Shown here: piece by piece, positions 10,818 through 21,749 of the stretch
How the letters are laid out: every line of letters begins with the position of its first letter
Position numbering within the stretch: position 1 is the stretch's first letter
Source of the DNA: Serripes groenlandicus
Lineage: Eukaryota; Mollusca; Bivalvia; Cardiida; Cardiidae
Assembly (NCBI GenBank): GCA_031761405.1
Contig: JASEVX010000005.1
Span: forward strand, 2,988,571 to 3,052,570
DNA: 64,000 nucleotides
Direction of reading: 5' to 3'
Notes under the pieces: model-generated
What the model was told of the DNA's origin: nothing
What the model saw: only the letters and a program-made list of their open reading frames with translations
Databases searched by the model: none
Position numbers and translations under genes: made by a program

Positions 10818-11540
10818 TAGCTCACCAGAGCACGTAGTGCTCAATGTGAGTTATTGTGATCGCCTTTTGTCCGTCGTTAACATTTGCTTGTTAACACTCT
10901 AGAGGCAACATTTTGCATCCAATCTTTATGAAAGTTTATCAGAACATATATCTCTAGGCCAAGTTCGAAACTGGGTCATGTGGGGTCAAAAACTAGGTCA
11001 CTAGGTCAATTGAAAGAAAATCTTGTTAACACACTGGAAGCCACATTTTTGGCTTGACCATGTTAAAACTTTGTCAACATGTTTGTCTAAGTAATATCTA
11101 GGCCAAGTTCGAAACTGTCCGGTCAAAAACAAGGTCACTAGGTTTAATTTAAGGAAAATCTTGTTAACACTCTGGGGCCGGTTGTTCAACTTGTGGTTAA
11201 ATTTTAACCGAGGGTTAAATTTGGTAACCATTGGTTTAATTTAACCACAAGTTGAACAACCGGGCCCTGGAAGCCACATTTTTGGCTTGAGCATGTTGAA
11301 ACCTTTTTAGAATGTTTGTCTAAGTAATGTCTAGGCCATATCGAATATGGGACAGGTCAGGTCAACAACTAGGTCACTATGCCAAATTGTAGAACAATCT
11401 AGTTAACACTATAGAGATTGTATTTCTAACTTGAGCAGCTTGAAATTCTCTCAGAAAGTTTGTCTTGATGATATTGCCATTGGCGCTGAAAGAGTTAAGT
11501 CTTAAATAGCCCATTCCCAGTGCCTCATGGCCCTCTTGTT
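10818..11540 (+). repeat. Repeat family S, short member
   Basis: Opens with TTTTTAGCTCACC and an imperfect hairpin (GCACGTAGTGC) and closes with TCATGGCCCTCTTGTT. Internal units contain AGGCCAAGTTCGAAACTGGG and AAAACTAGGTCACTAGGTC repeated about three times. No coding capacity seen. Confidence 0.6.
11174..11266. mobile_element. 93-bp palindromic MITE inside repeat S
   Basis: GGGCCGGTTGTTCAACTTGTGG mirrors its complement ending GAACAACCGGGCCC; the arms are about 30 bp. Confidence 0.7.
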
Positions 11541-11649
11541 CTAATTAAATTGCACCATATGGCAAATAATCTGATTATACAATGAAAAAGAACCCAGTAA
11601 CTGTACTTTATTGTTGTTACTTTTTTAGACAGTATATTGTGTTTTATAA

Positions 11650-12674
11650 AAGCCCGGTCACACCGCAAGAACTTTGCTGGAGCGTTCCTGGAGCGGTGAA
11701 AAAAATTCATCACCGCTCGTTACCGTTCACCAGAAGTTGGCCCCCGTTAAGGCAACGCCATATACGCTCGGCCACCGCTTATGGTTCCTCCTACCGCTCC
11801 GAAAGTTTTGAGCTGCACAAAATATTGCGAGCGGTGAGGAGCGGGCAATTTTCCGCTCCAGCAAAGTTCACCACCGCTAGACGCAAGTTCGTGGACGCTT
11901 GGGTCCGCTAGGCCAACGCAGAAATCTTGAACGCTGGACCACCGCTGCTTCGCCAGCTTTGCCCGGGCGGTGATTAAACGTTGCACAAACTTTGGTGGAG
12001 CGGTTGTAAGCGTTTTACGAGCGGACACGGGATTGCTGGAACGGTGTCGGGCGTTGAAGCAGCGATCCATTGCGGTGATGAACTTTGGTTTGGCGTTGGT
12101 ATGGAGGTGTCGGAGCGGGACCAGAATTTGGTTATAAATACTGGGAGAAATGGACCAGGAGCCCATTTGGAATCGAGCTGCCGTTGAGTGCAGACCTCAT
12201 TTACATCGAATTTGCTCAAAGTTACAGTAAAACTGTACTACCATGGATGCTGAGAGACTTGCTATGATTGGTGCACTAGTCCAGCAGCAGAATCTTCTTT
12301 TGTCCACGTGGCATGATGAACTTCAACTATCGACTTCTATCAAAAATCAATCAGAACTTCTATCAAAGCGATCCGTTCAGCTCCGTAGTCAAAAGCGGTA
12401 TGCCGCTAAACCAACTTTAAACCCCCGCCGAGCCAACGCCCGCATGCGCAGAACGCCGCTCTATCAACGCTCGCGTCACCGCTAAACAAACGCTCGCTAC
12501 CGTTAAGCCAACGCTATAGCAACGCCGGCTTCAGCGGTGCACCGCTAAGGCAACGCCCGTGTTTTCGATTTTTTTCCCATTTTGTGCGCGGTGACGAGCG
12601 TTGTCGAAATTCGGTCCCCTCTCCCTACTGTTCAAGGAACGCTCCAACAAAGTTTGGGCGGTGTGACCGGGCCT
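11650..12674. mobile_element. PIF/Harbinger-like non-autonomous element
   Basis: Terminal inverted repeats of about 46 bp (AAGCCCGGTCACACCGC and complement) are flanked by TAA on both sides (11647-11649 and 12675-12677). A 3-bp TWA duplication is typical of PIF/Harbinger. The interior is rich in short iterated GCGTTGG/CCGCTAAGCCAACGC motifs. An 80-codon frame starts at 12243 (MDAERLAMIGALVQQQN). It may be a leftover N terminus of the element's accessory or transposase gene, but no catalytic region is visible. Confidence 0.65.
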
Positions 12675-12760
12675 TAAGTCATTTTCACATTAATAAGGAG
12701 TACCTTGCAAACATTTATCAGGATTTTAAGGAATTGAAGTCAGTTGTATTTTCAATTGGG

Positions 12761-12918
12761 TAACCCTTTTCCACATACAGCAAATCTTCAGAAGAAGACT
12801 TTGAAAACACATCTGGTTAAACAAATATGGTTAACTTCTAAAAATTCAAGTTACTGAATAAAGTTGGAAACATTGTATAGGATTTAGAAAGTGTCTGTAT
12901 GTGGGTAAGGGGTAAGGG
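12761..12918. mobile_element. Family P MITE, partial
   Basis: TAACCCTTTTCCACATACAGC with the GAAGACTTTGAAAACA and AAGTTGGAAACATTGT blocks; the right half is eroded. Confidence 0.55.
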
Positions 12919-13119
12919 ATCATGTAAATTTGATCTCATATTGCAGGATGATGCTGACAGTGATGATGAAGAAGAGTTTGTACCAGTGTTCAGTGGAAGC
13001 TACAGCGAGAGATTTATTTATCATACTAGAGCTGACCATGTGGTGGGCAATTCCTTAGCTCAGTCAACAACGTAATGATATATACATGTACAACATGCTT
13101 ATAAATCTGCCTTAATAAT

Positions 13120-13290
13120 TTCTTTAACCTTTTTATGACAAACAGACTCTTCCTGACGCCTCTGTAGCTGACAATTTTTGAAAACATTGTGGCAAAAGAG
13201 AAATTGCTCATGATAAGCAATTTACCCTTTTGCCACAATGTTTTCAACTTGATTCAGTTTTAATATTTTCATTTACAGAAATTGTTCATA
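13120..13290. mobile_element. Family P MITE, internal fragment
   Basis: TGACGCCTCTGTAGC then ATTGTGGCAAAAGAGAAATTGC and its mirrored half to TTTTCAACTTGATTCAG. Confidence 0.55.
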
Positions 13291-13492
13291 TTATTACTGT
13301 CATAGCTAGTATAATACATTAAAAATGCATAGTTATAACCTATCTTTTAAGATATATATTTGTTGATAACATGAATAAATTGTGATATCATGATGATTCC
13401 ATTTAGTACACACAACATAGGATTTGGATGGGTAATAAATTAAGATAGTTTTGTATTGTGTTTTATGCCATTTTCAACATTATTTCAGTTAT

Positions 13493-13590
13493 ATCATGAC
13501 GACAGTTCACTTATCCATCATCCCTGGGTAAAACGAGCCAGTACCCGGCATGGAAATGTGCCTTACCAAAGGGCACTCCATCCTCACAGT
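13493..13590 (-). mobile_element. Tail fragment of SINE family C
   Basis: The complement reads GGTAAGGCACATTTCC...GGGTACTGGCTCGTTTTACCCAGGGATGATGG, matching the tail at 8983-9115. Confidence 0.5.
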
Positions 13591-13994
13591 TTCATGTAGG
13601 AATCAAACCAAGAATACCCAAGTTCCAAATCCCCAATGGTGGAATCTCTACGAGAGTTTTCTCCATATCTAGGCCTCTGTACCATGTTTATCAATCAGCC
13701 TTCAAACCTGCAACATGATTCAATCTGTTCTGTGAGGACCTGCTTAAGTTGGTAGCGAACCGGCTTTGTCAATCCATGGGTTGTGAGGCCTAAAATAAAA
13801 TATTGTTTGTTTGCCGCTTCCGCCCGACCTATGTGGTTTTTTGTTTTTGTTTTTTTCTTTTCTTTCCTTTTAATTTTTTAATTGTAATAAAATAAAAAAA
13901 GTTGCAAGTCTGTCTGAGAATTTTTTTTTATTTACCTACCTACCCCCACTAATTGGCATGGGTTGGAAGCAGCAAACAATTTTTTTTTTTAATT

Positions 13995-14222
13995 GTGGCC
14001 CGAGTTCAAACCCCAGCTTGGCCAGCATTCTTTCAGGTGTTTGACAAAAAGTCAATGCAATGGGAGTCATTTATCTTCCACAATTTGACTAAAAGTCCAT
14101 GTGAAAAGCAGCCTGTTGTGTTGGGTACTGATGTGAGAAAACCGGGAAACACATGTGTATGTTAACTAGCAGCCGTGGTATGACTGAAAATTCTTGAAAA
14201 CAGCATTAAACCCAAATGAATA
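13995..14222 (+). mobile_element. SINE family A, head truncated
   Basis: GAGTTCAAACCCCAGCTTGG (B box), CAGCATTCTTTCAGGTGTTTG, AAAGCAGCCTGTTGTG and the tail TTGAAAACAGCATTAAACCC. Confidence 0.6.
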
Positions 14223-14328
14223 AACTAATCAATCAACTGTTCTGTGGTACAATGGAATAGATCTGAATGATAATTTTTTAAGATATTTAATAGCAAGAAA
14301 TAAAAAAAACTTACACATAAAATATTAA

Positions 14329-14490
14329 TTAAGCCTTTCCAACATACTACAAAATTGCAGCAGACAACTTTGAAACATACCCTCATAAAATATTGAAAAT
14401 CTCTTTAAATGGATGTACAAAAAATTAAAAAAGTTGAAAACATTGTAGCAAATGGAGAAATTGCTCATAGGGGGGTAATTTCTGATTAAC
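14329..14490. mobile_element. Family P MITE, truncated right half
   Basis: TTAAGCCTTTCCAACATAC, CAGCAGACAACTTTGAAACA, ATTGTAGCAAATGGAGAAATTGC, then loss of homology. Confidence 0.55.
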
Positions 14491-14777
14491 AGTCTTACTG
14501 ATTGGCTCCATCTTTCATGTTTATGTCTTACTCAGATTCACAGGATTATTGATGGGCTTCGTATATCGTGTTTATGTCTGTTTCAGATTCACATAATTAT
14601 TGATGGGCTCTGTTTATCATGTTTATGTCCATTTAACATAATTATTGATTTGCTCTGTATAGTGTATACCATGTATATGTCTTTTTCAGAACTGCTGTTA
14701 AGATATTTTATGAAGGTAGAATAAGACTAAATGATAAACTGTTATTGAAGAAATCGACGAATGTGAGTATTTCACTC

Positions 14778-14938
14778 TTAAATCATTTTCATATGCCACA
14801 AATCTGCAACAAGTGATTTTAAAACATAAAGAATTTGCTCATTATGATCAATTGCTACTTTTGAAACAATGCTTTCAAAATGTGTCTGCTGTTGATCTGA
14901 CAATACTATTTTGTCTGCATGCTGTAAAAAGGTTAATG
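14778..14938. mobile_element. Family P MITE, diverged
   Basis: CATATGCCACAAATCTGC, GAATTTGCTCATTATGATC, TGTAAAAAGGTTAA. Confidence 0.45.
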
Positions 14939-15035
14939 TTATGGCTTCAATATCCAGTTTGTAGGTCTTCCTTTGTTGAGATAAACTAAATGTTTAACTA
15001 CTTGTGGCAGTAGGACTGTGCATATGAATCTAGTA

Positions 15036-15214
15036 AACCTAACATGCGACAATTCTGCAGCACAACTTTGAACATATTTTGTCAAAAAATAGAAAATCTC
15101 TATAATTGAATGGATAACCTATGACAAAAAGTGGAAAACATTGTCACCATGTTTTCAAAAAGCCGTCTGCTGCAGAGGCGTCAGAAAGCGTCTATATGGG
15201 GGATAGGGTTAATT
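15036..15214. mobile_element. Family P MITE
   Basis: ATGCGACAATTCTGCAG to GCGTCTATATGGGGGATAGGGTTAA, with a deleted centre. Confidence 0.65.
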
Positions 15215-15394
15215 AAACACATCTTGTGATGTGGGTGTATTTACTTTATTGTTACTTAACCTTCAGACAATCCTAGACATTTATAAAACATCCCTTTAAT
15301 AGACATGATAACAGCTATTTTAAGAAAGGTTAATAAAAAAATGTATTTTCATCGAAAGTGAACTTTCCAATCTTCCTACATTTCTCCTATTTTT

Positions 15395-16962
15395 AGTTCA
15401 CCTGTGCACGAAGTGCTCAAGGTGAGTTATTGTGATCGCCCTATGTCCGGCGTCCGTCAACATTTTCTCCTCTGTAACCGGTGGGTCAACTGGGATGAAA
15501 CTTCACAGAAAGCATCCTCTCAATGTCGTCACCAGAATTCTTTAAAAAAATTTGGATCCATGCAGAATTCTGGTTTCCATGGCAACGAAATTAAAAAAAC
15601 TTCAAAATTCTTAAAAAATCTTCTCCTCCGAAAGTGTCAGGCCGATTTTCAAATTATTTTGTAGAAATATTCCTTGGGTGACCCTCTATCAGATTCCTTC
15701 AAGCCATGTTGATTGGTCAAAAATCATGGCCGCCAGGGGGGGGGGGGGGGCTATTTTGCCTTATATGGCTATAGTGCAAACTTAAAAAATCTTCTACTCC
15801 AAAAGTGTCAGGCTGATTTTCAAATAACTTTGTAGAAATGTTCCTTGGGTGACCCTCTCAGATTACTTCAAGCCATGTTGATTGGTCAAAAACATGGCCG
15901 CCAGGGGGCGGGGCTATTTTGCCTTTTATGGTTATAGTGCAAACTTAAAAAATCTTCAACATCTTCTCCTCAGTAACCAGTGGGTCAATTTGGATGAAAC
16001 TTCACAGAAAATATCCTCTCAATGACCTCACCAGAATTCCTTCAAATTTTTGGGATCCATGCAGAATTCTGGTTTCCATGGCAACGAAACGAAAAAAACT
16101 TCAAAATTCTTCTTCTCCCAAACTGGTTGGCAGATTTTGAACTTATTTTGTAGAAATGTTCCTTGGGTAACTCTCTATCAGATTCCTTGAAGTCATGTTG
16201 ATTGGTCGAAAAACATGGCCCCAGGGGGGCGGGGCCTTTTTGCCTTATATGGCTATAGTGAAAACTTAAAAAATCTTCTCCTCCAAAAGTGTCAGGCCGA
16301 TTTTCAAATAATTTTGTAGAAATATTCCTTGGATGACCCTCTATCAGATTCCTTTAACCCTTTCCCTCATATAAACGCTTTCTGACGCCTCTGCAGCAGA
16401 CGGCTTTTTGAACATCCACTTTTCGTCATAGGTTATCAATTCAATTATGGAGATTTTCTATGTTTTGACAAAATACGTTCAAAGTCGTCTGCTGCAGAAT
16501 TGTCGTATCAGGGAAAGGGTTAAGCCATGTTGATTGGTCGAAAATCATGGCCGCCAGGGGGGGCGGGGCTATTTTGCCTTATATAGCTATAGTGCAAACT
16601 TAAAAAATCTTCTCCTCCAAAATTGGCCGATTTTCAAATAATTCTGTAGAAATGTTCCTTGGATGACCCTCTATCAGATTCCTTCAAGCCATGTTGATTG
16701 GTCAAAAAACATGGCCGCCAGGGGGCGGGGCTATTTTGCCTTTTATGGCTATAGTGAAAACTTAAAAAATCTTCTCCTCCAAAAGTGTCAGGGAGATTTT
16801 CAAATAATTTTGTAGAAATGTTCCTAGGGTGACCCTCTATCAGATTCCTTCAAGCCAAGTTGATTGGTTGAAACTATGCCCACCAGATGGCGGGGCTTAT
16901 AAAGCTAAAGTGAAGAAAAAAAATCAGGTGAGCGATTCCAGGGCCATCATGGCCCTCTTGTT
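15395..16962 (+). repeat. Repeat family S with about 180-bp internal units
   Basis: Starts TTTTTAGTTCACCTGTGC with the hairpin GCACGAAGTGC and ends GGGCCATCATGGCCCTCTTGTT. The body is a degenerate tandem of about 180 bp units, each with AAAGTGTCAGGCCGATTTTC, GTAGAAATGTTCCTTGGGTG, CAAGCCATGTTGATTGGTC and AACATGGCCGCCAGGGGGCG. One unit is interrupted by a family P MITE at 16354-16523. Confidence 0.75.
16354..16523. mobile_element. Family P MITE inserted in repeat S; flanking TTAA on both sides
   Basis: TTAACCCTTTCCCTCATA to CAGGGAAAGGGTTAA. Sister units without the insert read CAGATTCCTTCAAGCCATG; here CAGATTCCTTTAA...TTAAGCCATG. The flanking TTAA is therefore the duplicated target. Confidence 0.85.
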
Positions 16963-17000
16963 TTTTAGAGCCCTGTGACATCATCTGATGACATCGATTG

Positions 17001-17210
17001 GTTAACCCTTTCCCTCATACGACAATTCTGCAGCTGACGACTTTGAGCATATTTTGTCAATAAATAAAAAATCTCTATATTAAAACTGAATGGATAACCT
17101 ATGACTAAAAGTGGAAAACATTGTGGCAAAAGGAGAAACATACATTTTGATGTGTCTGCAGCACACACTTTTGACAATTTATAAAAAATCTTCGTAAAAA
17201 GAGTTAACCC
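17001..17210. mobile_element. Family P MITE, right end lost
   Basis: TTAACCCTTTCCCTCATACG, GACGACTTTGAGCATATTTT, ATTGTGGCAAAAGGAGAAAC. The right half is replaced by non-matching sequence. Confidence 0.65.
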
Positions 17211-17213
17211 TTT

Positions 17214-17434
17214 CCCTCATTCAACAATTCTGCAGCAGACGACTTTGAACATACTTTGTCAAAAGATAGAAAATCTCTATAATTGAATTGATAACCTATG
17301 ACTAAAAGTGGAAAAACATTGTGGCGAAAGGAGAAATTGCTCGTTTTGAGCAATTTCTTCTTTTGTCACTATGTTTTCAAAAAGCCGTCTGCTGCAGGGG
17401 CATCATAAAGCATCTATATGGGGGAAAGGGTTAA
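17214..17434. mobile_element. Family P MITE, full length (221 bp)
   Basis: TTAACCCTTTCCCTCATTC to ATATGGGGGAAAGGGTTAA with all inner blocks. A good reference copy. Confidence 0.85.
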
Positions 17435-17652
17435 CATTGTGGAATTGGAGATGATAAATTTCTCCTTTTGTCTCTGTGTTTTCAAAATCGGTCTGCAAGT
17501 GGGAAAGGGCAAATGATTTTCCTTTTATAATTATCTGCTTTAAAGACATTAAATGAGGTTGTTGTCCAGTTTAGTATGCAGCTAATTGGTTCAGAAGATG
17601 AGTGTGGGCACCTGCGGCAAATATACAAATTGTTTCCACTAAACAACTTACT

Positions 17653-17874
17653 TTATCCCTTTCCCACATACAACACATCTGAAGTAGACGACTCTGAAAA
17701 TATCTAAGCAGAAAGATCTCAATAAATGAAGGTATTATTGCTTTAAAGAAATACAAATATTGTGGCAAAAGGAGAAATTGTTCATTATGAGCAATTTCTG
17801 CTTTTGTCGCAATGTTTTCAAAAGTCGTCTGCTACATAGGCGTCAGAAAGCCTCAATATGTGGGAAAGGGTTAT
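17653..17874. mobile_element. Family P MITE flanked by TTAT rather than TTAA
   Basis: TTAT|CCCTTTCCCACATAC on the left and TATGTGGGAAAGGG|TTAT on the right. A direct, not inverted, 4-bp flank. Confidence 0.8.
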
Positions 17875-18084
17875 ACTGAACTGATTGCAACCAAGTATCA
17901 TAGGTAGGTAGTTTAGACACCAATGAAATCTTGGGGAATTATTTGTGTCAAGGGCAAGGTCACCTTTACTATATTGAGAACCTTATTTCATGGCATTGCC
18001 ACATATCTTATTTTCAGTTCACCTGAGCTTAATCTGCTCTATTCTGATCACATACAATAAATCTCCATAAACTTTGACAACTTT

Positions 18085-18538
18085 ATAACAAGAGGCCCAA
18101 GAGGACCAGTATCACTAGAATGCATTTGGCAAAAATTGAATCACTATAGCCATGTAAGACAAAACAGTCTGCCCCCTGGCAGTCATGTTTTTCTGACCCA
18201 TCAACATGGCTTAAAAGAATCTCATAGAGGGTCAAGGAACATTTCTATTCAGTTATTTGAAAATCGACATCAGACTTTTAAAGTTTTCACCTATTAAGCC
18301 ATATAAGGTAAAACAGGCCCAATCCCTGGTGCCAATGTTTTTTGACCAATCACCATGGCTTGAAGGAATCTGATAGAGGGTCATCCAAGAAACGATCAGT
18401 TTTGGCGAAGAGGAATAATAAAAGAAATTCTTCCCATGAAGTTTCATCCCATTTGGACCATGGTTGTCAGATTTTAAAATGATATATTTTGTTCCTCATG
18501 CATTGGAGCGGATATAAGCCCTCTTGGACCTCTTAGCT
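18085..18538 (-). repeat. Repeat family S, inverted fragment
   Basis: ACAAGAGGCCCAAGAGGACC and the complements of CAAGCCATGTTGATTGG and TGACCCTCTATCAGATTCC place it in reverse orientation. Confidence 0.6.
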
Positions 18539-18579
18539 TTATTGTGATGGATTTCGACAAATTTATAAAAGCAGATGAT

Positions 18580-19436
18580 TTTTAGCTCCACTGTCTTCAG
18601 CCAGTCGAGCTTATGTCATGGCGAATTATCCGTTGTGCGTCTGTGCGTGTGTGCGTGCGTTAACTTTTTCCTTTAAACAACTTCTTCTCCCTAACCACTT
18701 GGCCAATTTGGTTGAAACTTCATAGGAAGCATCCTCACAATGTCCTCTCTTAATTTTATTTTTGATCCATCCATAATTCTGGTTTCCATAGCAACCAAAA
18801 GAAAAAAAAAGTGAAAACTTAAAAAATCTTTTTCTCAGAAAGTGTCAGGCCGATTTTCAAATAATTTTGTAAAAATGTTCCTTGGGTGACCCTTTATTAG
18901 ATTTCTTCTAGAAATGTTGATTGGTTGAAAAACATGGCTGCCAGGGGGTGGGGCTATTTTGCCTTATATAGCTATAGTGAAAACTTAAAAAATCTTCTTC
19001 TCAGAAAGTGTTCAACCGATTTTCAAATAATTTTGTAGAAATGTTCATTGGGTGACCTTCTATCAGATTCCTTCAAGCCATGTTGATCGGCGCTATTTTG
19101 CCTTATATGACCGTAGTGAAAACTTAAACAATCTGTAGAAATGTTCCTAGGCTGACCCTCTATCAGATTCCTTCAAGCCATGTTGATTGGTGGAAAAAAT
19201 ATGGTCGCCAGGGGGTGGTGCTATTTTGCCTTATATGGCTATAGTGAAAACTTAAAATATCCTCTCCTCCGAAAGTGTCAGGCCGATTTTCAAATAATTT
19301 TACAGAAACATTCCTTGGGTGACACTCTACAAGATTTCTTAGAGCCATGGTGGTTGGTAAAAAGCTTGGCCACTAGAGATTTGATTTTTGCCTTATGGCC
19401 GTGGAGCGATACTGGCCCTCTTGGGCCTCTTGTTAA
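18580..19436 (+). repeat. Repeat family S variant
   Basis: Starts TTTTTAGCTCCACTGTCTTCAG (a different 5' end) and runs through four to five of the 180-bp units to GGCCCTCTTGGGCCTCTTGTT. Confidence 0.65.
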
Positions 19437-19467
19437 AATATCACATCAACTTAAGAGTACCCTTTTC

Positions 19468-19743
19468 GAGCCCCGGTAGCTCATTCTGTAGCAATGCGGG
19501 CTGTCAATGCAGGGCTTGTGAGTTTGAATCCCAGCTCAACCATCATTATTTCCGAGGTTTGACAAAAGTCGCGGTGACATGCGTCATTGTCTTTCACCAA
19601 AGGGCTAACAGTCTATGTGGAAAAGCAGCCAGTTGCTTGGAAAGTATGATGTGTTGAGTACTGGTTTGAGAAATCCAGGAAACGCATGGGTAGGTGAACT
19701 GGCTGCTGTGATATGACTGAAAAATTGTTGTAAACGTTAAACC
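19468..19743 (+). mobile_element. SINE family A, near full length
   Basis: GAGCCCCGGTAGCTCATTCTG (A box) and GTGAGTTTGAATCCCAGC (B box). Then CGAGGTTTGACAAAAGTCGC, GGAAAAGCAGCCAGTTGCTTG, GTAGGTGAACTGGCTGCTG and the tail TGAAAAATTGTTGTAAACG. Confidence 0.8.
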
Positions 19744-19752
19744 CGAATCCAT

Positions 19753-20156
19753 CAAAACCTTTCCAAATACAATAAATCTGCAGCAGAATACTCTTAACCC
19801 TTTCCCTCATACGACAATTCTGCAGCAAACGACTTTGAACATATTTTGTCACAAAATAGAAAATCTCTATAATTGAATGGATAACCTATGACTAAAAGTG
19901 GAAAACATTGTGGCAAGAGGAGAAATGTGAAATTTCTCCTTTTGTCACTATGTTTTCAAAAAAGCCGTCTGCTGCAGAGACATCAGAAAGCGTCTATATG
20001 ATGGAAAGGGTTAAAAGCGTGATTATCAAATAAAGTTGAAGCATAGTAGTTACAAACAAAACGCTCATTATGACCAATAAATATTTTCCCCACAATGTTT
20101 TGAAATGCCTTCTGCTGCAGATGTGTCAAAATGTATCCCCTGTTGATAAGGATTAA
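19753..20156. mobile_element. Family P MITE split by a younger family P MITE
   Basis: The outer copy begins AAAACCTTTCCAAATAC and breaks at 19793. It resumes at 20015 (GCTCATTATGACC...GCTGCAGATGTGTC) and ends GATAAGGATTAA. The break is filled by the intact copy at 19794-20014. Confidence 0.7.
19794..20014. mobile_element. Family P MITE, inner nested copy
   Basis: TTAACCCTTTCCCTCATACG to GATGGAAAGGGTTAA, complete with both CTGCAG blocks. Confidence 0.8.
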
Positions 20157-20381
20157 CATTTTCCCAATTGTAGTTACTTTCTGGGGCCTCTGCAGCAGAC
20201 GGCTTTTTGAAAACATAGTGACAAAAGAAGAAATTTCACAAAACGTGCAATTTCTCCTTTTGCCACAATGTTTTCCACTTTTTGTCATAGGTTATCCATT
20301 CAATTATGGAGATTTTCTATCTTTTGACAAAAAACATTCAAAGTCGTCTGCTGCAGAAATGTCGTATGAGGTAGGGGTTAA
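20153..20381. mobile_element. Family P MITE, inverted orientation
   Basis: TTAACATTTTCCCAATTG, CCTCTGCAGCAGACGGC, then the mirrored half ending GTAGGGGTTAA. It shares its left TTAA with the preceding copy. Confidence 0.7.
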
Positions 20382-21749
20382 CATTTTCCGACTTGTAGAC
20401 ACTTTCTGACGCCTCTGCAGCAGATGACACATGGTTGCAAAATGAGAAATTGCTCATGATGAGCAATTTCTCAATTTGCCACAATGTTTTCACTTTTTAG
20501 CTCACCTAAGCACGAAGTGCAAGGTGAGCTTTTGTGATCACTCACCGTCCGGCGTCGTCGTCGTCGTCGTCGGTGTCTGTTAACAATTTCTTACAAATGA
20601 CTTCTCCTACTAAACCAACTGACAGATTTCAAATTAACTTCACAGGAATGGTCCTTAGGTGGTCCTCTTTCAAAGTTGTTCAAAGAAATTAATTCCAAGT
20701 AGAACTTTGGTTGCTGCGGCATCAGAAAAGGGGAAAATTGCCAAATCTTAAAAAATCTTCTTGTCCAAAAGTACTGGCCCGATTTGAAAATTGTTTTGCA
20801 AAAATGTTCCTTGGGTTACCCTCTACCAAGATTGTTCAAATATTTTCGATCCGTTGAAAGACATGGCCGCCAGGGGGCGGAGCTTATTTTCCTTATATGT
20901 GCATTGTTAAAACTTTAAAAATCTTCTTGTGCAAAAGTATTGGCCCGATTTAAAAATTATTTTGTACAAATGTTCCTTGGGGTACCCTTTACCAAGATTG
21001 TTCAAATATTTCCGATCCGTTGAAAAACATGGCCGCCAGGGGGTGGAGCTTGTTTTCCTTATATGTGCATTATTAAAACTTTAAAAATCATCTTGTCCAA
21101 AAGTATTAGCCCGATTTGAAAATTATTTTGCACAAATGTTCCTTGGGTCACCCTTTACCAAGATTGTTAAAATATTTCCGATCCGTTGCAAAACATGGCC
21201 GCCATGGGGCGGAGCTTGTTTTCCTTATATGTGCATTGTAAAATCTTTAAAAATGTTCTTGTCAAAAAGTACTGGCATGATTTAAAGATAATTTGACACA
21301 AATCTTCTTTGTGGGACCTTCTATCAAAATTGTTCAAATTAATCCAATCCATTGAAAAACATGGCCACCAAGGGTGGGGCTTGTTTTCCTTATATGTGCA
21401 TTGTAAAATCTTTAACAATCTTCTTGTCCAAAAGCACCTGCCTAATTTAAAAATTATTTGGCACAAATGCTCCTTGGTTAACCTTCTACCAAGGTTGTTC
21501 AAATTAATCCGATCCGTTGAAAAACATGGCCACCAGGGGGTTGCTTGTTTTCCTTATATGTATAGAGTAAAAAACTTTGAAAACTATTGAAGTTCTATTA
21601 AATCAGGTGAGCGATATAGGGCCATCATGGCCCTCTTGTATTCAATAATTGTTCTTTCATATACATGCATAGAGAGTTTCCATATTCTGAACTTAGTGTT
21701 TTCAACGTCGCCTGCTGCAGATTTTTTGTATGTGGGAAAGGATTAAACA
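20378..21749. mobile_element. Family P MITE split by repeat S
   Basis: The left part (20378-20494) ends in GCCACAATGTTTTCAC. The right part (21641-21749) resumes ATTCAATAATTGTTC and ends TATGTGGGAAAGGATTAA. Repeat S fills the break. Confidence 0.65.
20495..21640 (+). repeat. Repeat family S inserted in a family P MITE
   Basis: TTTTTAGCTCACCTAAGC, hairpin GCACGAAGTGC, a (GTC)n tract at about 20547-20562, and five units with CATGGCCGCCAGGGGG. It ends AGGTGAGCGATATAGGGCCATCATGGCCCTCTTGT (terminal hairpin). Confidence 0.75.

Noticed and set aside
11582..12219. Several overlapping frames of 60-139 codons on both strands
   Set aside because: They lie inside a GC-richer Harbinger-like element with iterated motifs; only the 12243 frame has a hint of coding character.
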